The translations under genes were made by a program, and so were the position numbers. The notes under the pieces were generated by a model that saw only the letters and a program-made list of their open reading frames with translations, searched no databases and was not told the origin of the DNA. This document shows positions 47,233 through 58,315 of a DNA stretch of 64,000 nucleotides, piece after piece. Every line of letters starts with the position of its first letter. Within the stretch, counting starts at the first letter, position 1. Source of the DNA: Camillea tinctor (Eukaryota; Ascomycota; Sordariomycetes; Xylariales; Xylariaceae); contig MU394125.1 in the NCBI GenBank assembly GCA_022578605.1, positions 1 through 64,000 of the forward strand, in the 5' to 3' direction.

Positions 47233-49801
47233 TTATCGAAGAGTGATATCCGGGAAGACTTTTCTTCCTTGGAGATTGATGCGGAACTCGTATATGCCAT
47301 CCTCAGCAGCGACGTAACTATATTAAAAAAAAGTAAGTATCAATTGCATTATCATTGTCATGCGTCCCAAAATGACAATATCAAGAATGTAGGAAAGAAA
47401 TTGGTTTTTTAAGCATAGAGAAAAAAGCCTCTCCCACTTACAGTATCCGTCCGTCCTCGCTCCAGCAGAGGCCAGCCGTATCGTCCGAGTGCTGCTGATG
47501 CTCGCGGCTGCCTACCCTACCACCGTACGTGCGGCGGAAGCCCGGCATATCGTCGTTCCAGACATCGCTGATGACGGGGATGGCGCGGCGGATGCGGCTT
47601 GATTCCGTGCGAGGAGGGTCGTGAACGGATCCACCACCGTTATCTCCACCGCTCATCGTGTACAAAGCTTCAAGATCGGCCCAGCCGGACGTGAGCCGTC
47701 CCGTCAGCCATGGGCTAGGGGAATCCCGTGATGTGCTCGAGCTCTCATTGTTGTTAGTACCATTGTTGTTATTCAGGCCTTGGGCCCTGTTCATGATCTG
47801 CGCGAAGTTATCCACGTTCTGAGTCAATGCTTGCATGATGGAACTCCTCCTCCGCGGCGTGGGAGCGCGCCTCTCGCGGTCTTGTTCGGGAGGGGTTTGG
47901 GTAGTCGCAGAGCGATGGTTCTCGCGGTTCTCGCGATTCCGATCACGTTCAATGATGCGTGTCAGCGTATCACGCTGCAAGTCAGTTAGAAGCTGATGTC
48001 TAAACGAGAACTCCCGCACCCGCGCTCTCATCATGCGAGGGGTCCCCTGGAGACTTACACGCTCAGCCCAGACCGACGATCTCCACGAAGCGCTTCCTCT
48101 CGCAGTCTGTTGCTCCCTTTGTTCCCTCTGATCACGTGCCTCGCGGCGCCGGCGCTCGTTCTGTACGGCATCCAGTATAGCTGTCTCCTCCGCTGTGAAT
48201 GGATGGTTAACCCTAGACGTCTCGGCTGCTTCGGGGTTAGGCAGCGGCCGTCCAGAGCTTGCCTGACTGAGAAGACCGGGCAGTGATGGCGAGCTCCCAG
48301 TGTTGCGATCGCTGCGAGGATCGAGAAGGCGTGGATCGATGGTACTCCGATCATTAAGCGAATAATGTTCAAAGCCGTCTTGATCATCAATAGAAACGAT
48401 TTGCCTCTGGGTGAAGTTGGTACGCGCATCCGCAATACCAATGCGGCCGCGATGCTCTGTCCAGGCCAGGAGGTCGTATGGGCCTGGAGAAAAGGCCATG
48501 TCCCTGACAGCGCCGTTGTCCCCGGGTGCCCGAGCAGAGTTGAAATAAGTAATCAAGGCATTCCTGTCGGGATCGGCCAGGGCGGCCACGTCGAATATCG
48601 ATATGTTGCCATACTGGGTACCTACAGCCAAGTATCTCCCGGAGGGGGAGAAGCAGGCGGCAAAGCTCCCTCGACAATCTGAAGTGTCTCTATTCAGCTG
48701 ACCCTTAAGCCGTATTCTCGGTAGCGGGACCCAATGGTAGGATTCTGCCCTCTTTCCCTTGTTGAGCGAACGCCGCATGTGCACATAAAGAAACGGGTCA
48801 TCGCAAATGGCAACAATAAGAGACCCGTCGGGGGAAATAACCGCTCGATTGACGCAGTCGGGGTATTCGATTTCGTCTATGGCCTCGCCATCTTGGAGAT
48901 GGACAACGGTAACCGTCTTGTCGTTGTTGGCTAGAACGGCCACGGGGAAGGTATAGCGACCGGGCCTGGGCGCATCCGAGGGGGGTCTTGGAGGTTGCCA
49001 GATGGTGATGCAATTGACCCGTTCGCTACCGAACTTATGGTTAAAGGCAGACCAAGTCTTGTGTGAACCGTTAATCCGCTCCACGATGCTGAGCATGTCC
49101 CGATGCAGCTGGGACATGGAAGCTTCGGTGACATTGGAAGATTCGAGCGAGTTGGCGGTGGAGCGGAAATCATTGGCTAGAGCATCGTCCGAAGCATCGT
49201 GCTGGGCGCCATCGTGAATAATAACAAACTCTCCGCTCTCGCCACCACAGCAGATATACCCGGCCTTGGCAACCAAGCACCTAGGGTGGAAAGAAATGAC
49301 CTTGATGGTCTCGCATTCGCGGGTGGTAGTGTTGAGTCGCGTAATATGGGTGTTGTTGATACCGGAAGGGAAGTAGACTATATCTTGGTGCTCAGCGCTG
49401 ATGAGAGAGCGAAGCTGCCAATGGCTAAAGAGAGAGACAGAGACAACACCAAGTTAAGTCAGTACTATGATCACATCTACCAGCCGTGGCTCGGGAAGGG
49501 AGAGGGGGCAGAGGGGACAGAAGACTGACATGGGGGCAACGGCAGTACGGTAATGCTTGCGACCCTGCTGGAGAAGCAGGTTTTCGGTTGGCCAGAGACT
49601 AGAAAGAACAAGGTAACCCAAGTTCAGAAGTCAGCAAGGGTCATCTTCGTATTCTCACTCACACACTCTCTCCCCCTTATCTGACGATGTTTATAGAGTA
49701 TCTACCAGGGAGGAGTAGTATTAATCGTAGTAATAGTAGGAGGAGGAGGGGGGTTTGCGCAGGGAGGGAAAATATTACCTGGCTTCCTCATCAACGGCCA
49801 T
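47233..49801 (-). CDS. DUF2415 WD40-like protein
   Basis: Five exons are inferred: 49801-49779 (23 nt), 49598-49530, 49424-48059, 47974-47442 and 47317-47233, giving 691 residues. Donors are GTAATA, GTCAGT, GTAAGT and GTAAGT. The joins give MAVDEEASLWPTENLLLQ, then TAVAPIHWQLRSLISAEHQD, and at the end EDGRILYVAAEDGIYEF. Residues of about 40-340 are WD40-like beta-propeller repeats (GYICCGGESGEFVI, ISPDGSLIVAICDD, FSPSGRYLAVGTQYGNISIF). The DUF2415 segment is RDMAFSPGPYDLLAWTEHRG. The middle is Arg/Glu-rich and disordered, and the C-terminus (AGLCWSEDGRIL) returns to a propeller blade. The third intron (48058-47975, 84 bp) is a multiple of three without stops and has a CTAACTGACTTGCAG acceptor, so it could be skipped or retained. 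DUF2415 proteins are fungal propellers of unclear function. Confidence 0.88.
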
Positions 49802-52224
49802 AATGCCAAGGGCAGATCTTACGAGAACAACAAGAGATCATCAAGTCGCATTCGTCATAGGTGCGCGCACACCATGTGCAAAGAAGAGGTTGATAAGAAG
49901 ATGGGCGAGGAGGAGGAAGAAGAAGGATGGAAGATGCAGGAGGTTTAGTATCGCCGGAATCGGTTGTTGAGCGGGAATTGCGTGCTGCTGGTGTTGCTGG
50001 TGCGAAGTAAAGTTACCCAGACTTGGAGACTAGGGGGACTTAGGAGCTGGAGCTGACAAAGATTGATTTGTTGGTCGATAGAGGAATGTGAGATGCACCC
50101 CCCCACGAATTCCTGAAATCTTATGCTATGTAGTCTAGGTAGGTAAAGGTCCAGGCCAAGATTTAGTTTAGGATAGTGTTTGTTGGTTGGGTTGGGTTTG
50201 TATCGTGGCGTGTCGTGTTGATGGTGTATAGTGGTAGGAGTAGTGATAGAAGTAGTAGGAGGTTAAAAAAAGAAAAAGAGAAAAAAAAAGAAAAGAGGTA
50301 AAAGGAGTGAACCAGCGGTGGTAATGGTTGGTGGTGTTACTACTGCTGGTGTTTGATTTTTTGGGGCAGTGGCGGTGGTGGTTTGAGGTTATGGTTGTTG
50401 TAATGGACTAAGAGTTGAACAATGATGAGGAAGAACAAAAAGGTTAATAGTAGGTGACATGGTTATATTATTACAAAGTATCTATAGGTCAAAGACAGTA
50501 TGGAGGCTACAAAAAAAAAAGTAAGGTTTCTGGGTCTGGAGCTGGACCGGGGGTTTATCATCAACCATCAATCAGATGACGTTTTAAAGCATTGCTTCTT
50601 TTTGGTCGCAATTGCCTGGATCGAAAAGTTTAACAGCCGCACTGGGCAGAACATATATATACTATGTACCTAGGTATGTACATTATTATAGGCAGGTAGG
50701 TAGTATACATGCAAATAGATACTTAGTGTGCTACATGAACCTGTTTTTTATTATTATTTTAAGGTTTTATGTACCTCGTAATGGTACAACAACCCTACCT
50801 AGGCAGTATTTTTTATTATTAAAACGTTTGAAAGAAGACAACAGACTTTGTCTTTGGATGTAATGACTGGCCGGCTGTAAGAAAGAGGTTATTAAACTAA
50901 GTTAACCTTATGTCAATTGATCTTTGTAATAAACAAGACCTTCCTAATGCAAACGCTTTTATAAAAGTACCCAATGGGGAATGCCGAGTACCTGAGTTAG
51001 GAAGGGCAGAAGCATACGTTAACCTGGGTTAGGTAGGTATCTACTTAAGAGTACTTACATGGAAGGTTAAATAAAAAGAAAGAAAAGGAGATAGGTATAC
51101 ACATACGATTTGTAAATACCTGCCTTGCCTTACCTAAGGTTAAGTAAGGTACTTTGCAGTATGTAGGTACACTATCTACACTAACCTAGGTACCTAGGTA
51201 TAGAGGTCCACTACCTATGTAGGTAGGTCTGTTGGTGTGGATCTTATGCAATGGGGAACTTTTACCTTTTTTAAATTTTTAAATGGGCAGACGGGTTAAT
51301 GGGGACCTCCATTGAATGCTTATGTAATGCTAGACCAGACAAGTCTAGATTGGATTACCTACTATCTCAAGTTTGAGCACTACACTATTACCTAGGTAAA
51401 ACCCCTCCTCTTGCAAACTAACTACCCCTCTTATATGCATAGTACGTCCATATCTTGTTGCGACACCACATGCACTTAACAAGTAGGATAAAAAAGGGCC
51501 AAAGGCGATATCATTATTTGACTTTACTCTTCTCTTTCATTCCATTTTCTTCTACAAACCACCATGCTAACTAACACCAATAAGACATGTACCTTATGCA
51601 AATGTTTAAGGTCATTGTATATACTATGTTGAGTTACTCCATTGACATATAGGTTATCGCAATACATAAGGTTAAAAAATACACGTAGATGTTATGTAAA
51701 TAGACCTAAGGTTAGGCATGTACTTGGTTGTGTAGTTGTAGTTGTAGTTGCCGTGCTCACGGTTAAGAGGAAATAGGTATGGCAAATTATCGCATTGTAC
51801 GTCATTTATCCCGTTATCAAGCAACCCGATAAACTCGATTGGGGAGCTGCGGGACAAGTGGGGTTGCTCATCCATGGGTTTTGGGGGGTTTTTTCCTTCA
51901 AAAATTTTCAAGCTCGTCTGCTATTGGCTGTAGACTAATTCTGCCGTGTCATACCGCCGCGGAGGAAGCTCTCAGAAATCTTCTATGCCCTTGAAAAATA
52001 CTCGCAGAGATTTTTTTTTTAAAACATTTGCCATCGTCACCAATAATAATTTTTCTTTTCTTCTTTCCCTTCCCCTCCCAAGAAAGAAGGAAAAAACATA
52101 GAAAAATAATCCCATCTGTACATTATATCTCCTCTTCCTTTTCTTCGTCTCATTCATTCCCTTCCACCGTCTGCATCCTTTTCCCTGCCGTTCCGCATTT
52201 GATATCTTCAAGCCGTTTCCCATC
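49802..52224. other. intergenic, divergent promoters of the DUF2415 gene and SSC1
   Basis: No gene is supported. 50000-50450 is rich in GGT/GTT repeats, and polypurine runs lie at 50262-50300. 50670-51420 has the densest run of cctaggta/taggtacc words in the window. 52020-52224 is the CT-rich SSC1 leader. Confidence 0.5.
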
Positions 52225-54467
52225 ATGTTGGCTTCGCGCTTTTCCAGAGCTGTAAGTCCCCTCATCTTCCCCTCTTTGCGCAAATCCCATACCCGGTAGA
52301 TTTCTTGCATTGATCATGCGCTGACCACCAATGTTCCTACACAGCTTCCACGAGCAGCCGCCACAGCGCCCCGATGGGCAGCTCCTCTGCGGAAACCTCT
52401 AGGTGCCAGTTTCGCTCGATATGAGTCGACGGAGGGCAAGGTCCAGGGTGCCGTCATTGGTATTGACTTGGGTATGTTGCCAATTGCCGGCGCGCTCTTT
52501 GCTTCTTTTGTTATTCATGCTAATTGTCAATCATAGGTACGACGAACTCGGCTGTTGCCATCATGGAGGGCAAGGTTCCCAGAATCATTGAGAACTCAGA
52601 AGGTAATAAAAAATCCAATCGCTTGGAATCCAACTTAAGAGCGAACACTCCGAGCTAACCAGCTTCAGGTGCCCGTACCACACCGTCCGTTGTTGCTTTT
52701 GCCCAGGATGGTGAGCGACTCGTTGGTGTTGCTGCTAAGCGACAGGCTGTCGTCAACCCCGAGAACACCCTCTTCGCGACCAAGCGATTGATTGGACGCA
52801 AGTTCACTGATCCCGAGGTTCAGCGTGACATCAAGGAGGTCCCCTACAAGATCGTCCAGCACACCAACGGCGATGCCTGGGTAGAGGCCCGAGGCCAGAA
52901 ATACTCTCCTTCTCAGATCGGTGGTTTTGTTCTCAACAAGATGAAGGAGACTGCTGAAGCCTACCTGAGCAAGCCTGTCAAGAATGCTGTTGTCACTGTC
53001 CCCGCCTACTTCAACGACTCTCAACGTCAGGCTACCAAGGATGCTGGTCAGATCTCCGGTCTCAACGTTCTCCGTGTCGTCAACGAGCCCACTGCTGCTG
53101 CTCTGGCCTATGGTTTGGAGAAGGAGGCTGACCGTGTTGTCGCTGTCTACGATCTTGGTGGTGGTACTTTCGATATCTCTGTCCTTGAGATCCAGAACGG
53201 TGTCTTTGAGGTCAAGTCTACCAACGGTGACACCCACTTGGGTGGTGAAGACTTCGATATCCGTCTAGTCCGTCACCTTGTTCAGCAGTTCAAGAATGAC
53301 TCTGGCATTGACCTATCCAACGACCGAATGGCTATCCAGAGAATCCGTGAGGCCGCCGAGAAGGCTAAGATCGAGTTGTCTTCATCTCTCCAGACCGATA
53401 TCAGCCTTCCTTTCATTACTGCTGATGCTTCTGGCCCCAAGCACATCAACACCAAGATGACCCGGTCTCAGCTCGAGAGCATGATGGATCCCCTAATCTC
53501 CAAGACGGTTGAGCCTGTGCGCAAGGCCCTCAAGGATGCCAACCTCCAGGCCAAGGATATCCAGGAAGTCATCCTTGTCGGTGGTATGACCCGTATGCCT
53601 AAGGTTTCCGAGTCGGTCAAGAGCATCTTCGGTCGTGAGCCCGCTAAGTCTGTCAACCCTGACGAGGCTGTCGCCATTGGTGCTGCTATCCAGGGTGCTG
53701 TTCTCTCTGGTGAAGTCAAGGACCTGCTGCTTTTGGATGTTACTCCTCTGTCGCTCGGTATCGAGACTCTCGGTGGTGTCTTCACCCGTCTGATCAACCG
53801 CAACACCACCATCCCCACCAAGAAGTCTCAGGTCTTCTCCACTGCTGCCGACTTCCAGACTGCTGTCGAGATCAAGGTCTACCAGGGTGAGCGTGAACTC
53901 GTCCGCGACAACAAGCTCCTAGGTAACTTCCAGCTGGTTGGCATTCCACCTGCCCACCGCGGTGTTCCCCAGATTGAGGTCACCTTCGACATTGATGCCG
54001 ACTCGATTGTCCACGTTCATGCCAAGGACAAGAGCACCAACAAGGACCAGTCCATCACCATTGCCTCTGGATCTGGTCTGTCGGATTCCGAGATTGAGCA
54101 GATGGTTCAGGATTCTGAGAAGTACGCTGAGGCTGACAAGGAGCGCAAGGCTGCCATTGAGGCTGCCAACCGCGCTGATAGCGTTCTGAACGATACTGAG
54201 CGGGCTCTCAACGAGTATGCTGATAAGCTCGAGAAGACTGAGGCCGATGGCATCCGAGAGAAGATCACCTCCTTGCGCGAGTTTGTGACCAAGAGCCAGG
54301 CTGGTGAGGGTACTGCTACCTCCGAGGAGATCAAGGCGAAGACGGACGAGCTGCAGATGGCCAGCTTGAACCTCTTCGACAAGATGCACAAGGCCCGCTC
54401 CGACTCTGGTGAGCAGCAGCAGTCTAGCAGCTCGGAGCCTAAGCCCGAGGATGAGAAGAAGCCGTAA
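52225..54467 (+). CDS. SSC1: mitochondrial Hsp70 (Ssc1-type DnaK chaperone)
   Basis: Four exons are inferred: 52225-52251, 52345-52471, 52537-52602 and 52669-54467, giving 672 residues, the size of fungal Ssc1. Donors are GTAAGT, GTATGT and GTAATA. The spliced N-terminus starts [20 protein letters not shown], an Arg/Ala/Ser-rich mitochondrial presequence of about 40 residues. The first ATP loop is [18 protein letters not shown], interrupted by the second intron. Other Hsp70 signatures are [30 protein letters not shown] and [13 protein letters not shown]. The substrate-binding region has [17 protein letters not shown] and [18 protein letters not shown]. The tail ends in a Ser/Glu/Lys stretch without an EEVD motif, as expected for a mitochondrial form. 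It drives protein import with the TIM23 motor and folds matrix proteins. Confidence 0.97.
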
Positions 54468-55137
54468 ATACCCTCTGAGAATACATAATTTCTCTTTTGA
54501 CTTATTTTGCATTCCTGGGCAAGGGGTTCGGTTACCAGCTCGGTGTTCCTGTACTTCAACCTGTATTCATATTTATCCCTCTTCACGAGTTAAGAGTTCC
54601 TGCTACGGCGATCATGTCTTGATATACATTCGTGGGCGGAAGGCGTTCTGAGATCAGGGGGGGAAAACAAAAAAGCTTGACCTACGAACTTGAGAAATTT
54701 CATGCAATCGGTGATGACGAATGGTATTGGGAGGTTTAGCTCATGATGATCGTGGCCTGTATATAAAATGTTTTTTTTTCTTGTTTTAAGGAACCAAAAT
54801 TAATATAAAAAACATCCCCCCTCAAGAGATCCTGCGTAACTCCACGGAACACCAATCCAATCACTTGTGAAGTAAATGAAAAAAAAAAAAGGCATGGGAC
54901 ATGTTTTCTTGTATAGAAACGTCTTGAAATCGATTATCAGTCTTCCCCATCTAACTCCTCTTACACGCAGCCCTTTTGACAGGTTTATCCCCCTATATTA
55001 AGATCCAATTTTGGGTATACAGCTAGCTGATTAATAAAAATAGTTAAGAGTTAAAAGCAGAAATATCACGACAAGGAACCCCCATCGTAATCAGCTATTT
55101 TCTCGTAGGGAAGGTTAGTTACGATGTATTATTATTA
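54468..55137. other. intergenic between convergent genes
   Basis: This is the 3' flank of SSC1 and of the multicopper oxidase. It is AT-rich with poly-T and poly-A tracts. It may contain the true last exon of the oxidase gene, because a GTGAGT donor at 55218 and an acceptor at 55095 or 55102 would give an alternative C-terminus. Confidence 0.5.
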
Positions 55138-58005
55138 TTATTGTTCCATGCATATATACATACATCCGAGAAAGAGGAAGAATTTGTGTGGTGTGTGAGA
55201 GAAAGGGGAGGGGAAGGACTCACCATAAGAAACCACCGGCCTCTCCTGCTGCTGCGCCGCCGCGCTGTCGCAGAAGCCCAGGCTGCGCTGCCGGGTGCTC
55301 GGGTCCATGCGCGCGACTAGGTCGACGAGATCGCTTGGGCGCTCGGCGAGGGAGAGGAACATACCGCCTGTTTTTGTTAGAGGGGGTTAGCTTGGAGGAT
55401 GTCGTTTTTTTAAAGGGGGGTGGTACGGGGGGGATAAAAGGGGGAAGGAGGGGGTGGGAGTAGGGTAGGAGAGAGGAGGAGAAGAAGAAGAAGAACTAAC
55501 CTTCCATGTGCCACGCCACGTGGCAGTGCAGAGCCCACACCCCCGGGTTATCGGCGAGGAAGCGGATCACCACGTGCGAGAAGGCGGGCACGGTGACGGT
55601 GTCGCGGCGCATGGGGTTTTCGAGGTTCCAGGTTGTGCCGGTCGTGGTGGTGTTATCGGACGAGGGGGAGGAGCCGTAGTAGCCTTTGCCCCAGCCGACG
55701 ATTTGGAAGGTGTGGCCTATTTGGGGGGGTTTTTTTTTTGGTTAAGGGGGGGCTGAAACTTAGGTGTGGGGGGGAGGTAGACGGGTTCCGGAATATGGAT
55801 GGGGGAAGTAAATGAATAACGTACCACTGTCCCTCACTGTTAGCATATCTTCTCACGTATTCAAAAAAGAGAAATACACACACAGACTATAAGACTATTC
55901 ACAAAAGAGGGGAATGAAGGGAGAAACGTACTGCAAATGCCACGGGTGCTCCATCGCATCCCGGGAATTAATCACGATCTGCGCACCTTTATCCGCGTCC
56001 GGGACGAGGAAAACTTGCTGGTTGAGGCCAAAGTCCCAGCTACTATACGAGTTATCCTCTTCGGGCGCGAAGTGCTGCTCCAGGGCCTTCCAGAGCGTCG
56101 CATTGTGCGGGAGGGGTGCGTACGCCGTCTATCCCATAGGGTTAGTTCTCAGCCAAGAGAGGGGAAAAAAGAGAGGGAAATAAGGGGGGGGGAGGGCACC
56201 TTATTGATGAAAATCCGATTCACATCCTGCGCCTGCCGGAACGCGTACTCGAAGTAATGGCTATTCGCCTCCGCGACCTCGTACGCCGGGACTTTTCGCA
56301 TCGGCTTCGGCGCATCAAACGGTATATCATCACACCCTTCCCAGACCTGCCCCCTCGCGCCGTTATTCTCCACGCCAAAGGGGTTACTCGTGTTCCCCTT
56401 GCTCCCGAGCGGGGCCGCGTCCAGCGGCACCCCCTCATACGCGAGAACCCCCGTGGCGGCGTAGGCGGCCGAGTCGGCGAGCCCGGCGCTCGTGTAGGGC
56501 GCGTAGGGGAGGAAGCAGGTCTGCGGCAGCGTGGCGCGGATGCGGTAGAGTCCGGGCTCCTGGTCTGCGGTTAGCAGCACGGAGGCGCGCTGGCCCAGGT
56601 TGAGGTACACGCCCCGCTGTGCGGGGATGGGCTCGATTTCGACGCCGTCGAGTTCCACGATGGTGAGCGTGTGGTTGTCGATGCTGAGCCAGTAGGAGAG
56701 GAAGCTGGAGGCGTTGATGAGGCGGAGCCGCACCGTTTGGCCGGCGCGCACGCGCGTCGTGTAGAGTTGGCCGCCGGTGCAGGGTGGGTTTGGCGGGGAG
56801 AAGGGGGGGTGTTGCTGCTTGTCTGCTGATGATGGTGCGGAGGATTCGGGGCCTGGGTAGGTGGTTGAGTTTACGGTGCAGTCGTAGGTGTGCTGCCCGT
56901 TTAGGAGGATGTTATCTGCGAGGGGCTCGACGCCGGATTCGAAGGGTACCCATTTGGAGGTTGGGTTGAGGTAACTCGTGAGTAGCTTTACACGTGTGTT
57001 GTGCTTAGGGTTAACATATGGTTCCAGGAAGGGGTAAGGAAGGGGGTTAGTGTGGGGGCAGGGAAAAGAGTTGTTTCTATATATTGGCAAAAAGATATGT
57101 TCTTCTACTCACGATAGACCCATACGTGTGATACACATCGGTGACGAACATTATCTTGTCGTCGTCCGTCTTCGGTACCATCTCCTCTGGATCATGAATT
57201 ATCTACCTAACGTTAACATCTTCTCTAGGTGAGCCGATAGGAGCAATGTGCGTTATCTGACAATTGGTCCGTACATGCCATCCGTATACTGCACCGAGAG
57301 GTGCGCGTGCCACCAGAATGTGCCTCTCTGATCGGCGACTTGGAACTCGTATGTGAAGTTTTGCCCCGGTGGAATCCCGCATTGCGAGACGCTCGTCACG
57401 CCGTCCATCCAAGTTGTCCGTTTCTGATCGATGCCGTGCCAGTGTATCGTCGTGCTCCAGTTCGCCATCATGTTATTCACGTGCACTCGGATTGTGTCGC
57501 CGGTGTTCGCCTCAATTAACGGGCCCGGCGACTGCCCGTTCACTAGGATCATCGGCTTCTGGAACCCATCGGGCGCCGCGTACGCTTGGGAGACGTTAAA
57601 CACGTACTCGCGCACCTGGGTCTCGTGGGATACCGTGAAATCGGTGTCAAGCTCTAGCTCTCTCGAGTTGATGAGCTTGTCGATCGGTACGACGTCGAGG
57701 TTTTCCGGAATCCCATAGTAACTACTCAAGTTGATAGGCGCAGAGGCGTACACGGTCTTGTATCGCGGCCATCCGAGCCCCAGCCCGAGCCCCAACGCTA
57801 GCGCTAGGATGCAAAAACATACGAGAGAGGTCACAAAGACACAGAGTGATACTGTTCTTCGCGGTCGCTTTTCCGAAGCGAAGGCTGGTAAACCGTTAGA
57901 TCTTTTCCATACCCTACTCGACCAAGACAGCTCAGGCCGTGGGCTGCCTTCGTTCTCAAACGTCATCAACCCGCTCGCACTGTTGGTAGACCGATGGCCT
58001 CGCAT
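55138..58005 (-). CDS. multicopper oxidase (laccase/ferroxidase-like) with N-terminal membrane anchor
   Basis: Seven exons are inferred: 58005-57262, 57202-57113, 57003-56200, 56128-55932, 55826-55825 (2 nt), 55716-55501 and 55367-55138, giving 760 residues. A basic cytosolic stretch of 50 residues precedes one hydrophobic segment (about 51-77, [18 protein letters not shown]), so it looks like a type II membrane protein rather than a secreted laccase. All four copper motifs can be read: HWHG near 188, WWHAH near 230, HPWHLHGH at 607-614 and HCHVAWH at 676-682. The third motif depends on the 2-nt exon; joining the flanking exons directly gives HLQ and then a frameshift. Multicopper oxidases couple one-electron oxidation of phenols or Fe(II) to reduction of oxygen to water. 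The substrate cannot be assigned. The C-terminus is uncertain: the frame reads to 55138, but a GTGAGT at 55218 may start one more intron. Confidence 0.87.
55825..55826 (-). other. putative 2-nucleotide internal exon of the multicopper oxidase
   Basis: On the minus strand the dinucleotide TG is preceded by GCTAACagtgagggacAG and followed directly by GTACGT. The flanking introns would be 105 bp (55931-55827, donor GTACGT) and 108 bp (55824-55717, acceptor AAATAG), sizes normal for this window. Including TG turns CA|GC into CAT GGC, that is His-Gly. This restores both the reading frame and the conserved copper motif HLHGH. Confidence 0.6.
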
Positions 58006-58315
58006 ATTGTAATACTAAAAAAGCAGATGAGTTTGCACAACATGATCTACAGAGAACCCCGAGGCTTCATATGTTCAATGAGGTTATGACAAGGGAGGGA
58101 AGTAATTTACGAGCCAGATATGCGATGTTCCAGAGCGCGTTCTAGTGAGACATCAGTAGCAAGACTTACCTTACATATCTACCCTAGATCGTTAATGGAT
58201 ACGATAAGATAAAACCTAGCCAGGGGGAGAAGGAAAAGCAAAAATGGACAGAAAGCATAGTCTGTTTATTAGAATTTCTTTATTGGTATAGGTAGCCCAG
58301 GGACTATGGGGTGGG
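58006..58315. other. short intergenic: promoter of the multicopper oxidase, 3' end of SRP68
   Basis: Only 310 bases separate the SRP68 stop from the oxidase ATG, both on the minus strand, so the oxidase promoter probably overlaps the SRP68 3' region. No specific motif is claimed. Confidence 0.5.

Noticed and set aside
45662..49500. Shared short word taccagcc.tggct.ggg at about 45663 and 49478
   Set aside because: Only about 16 of 18 bases match, one copy lies in an intron, and there is no extended similarity; likely coincidence.
55717..55931. Single 215-bp intron model for the multicopper oxidase junction
   Set aside because: It gives HLQ instead of the conserved HLHGH and shifts the frame to an early stop; kept only as the alternative if the sequence has an error.
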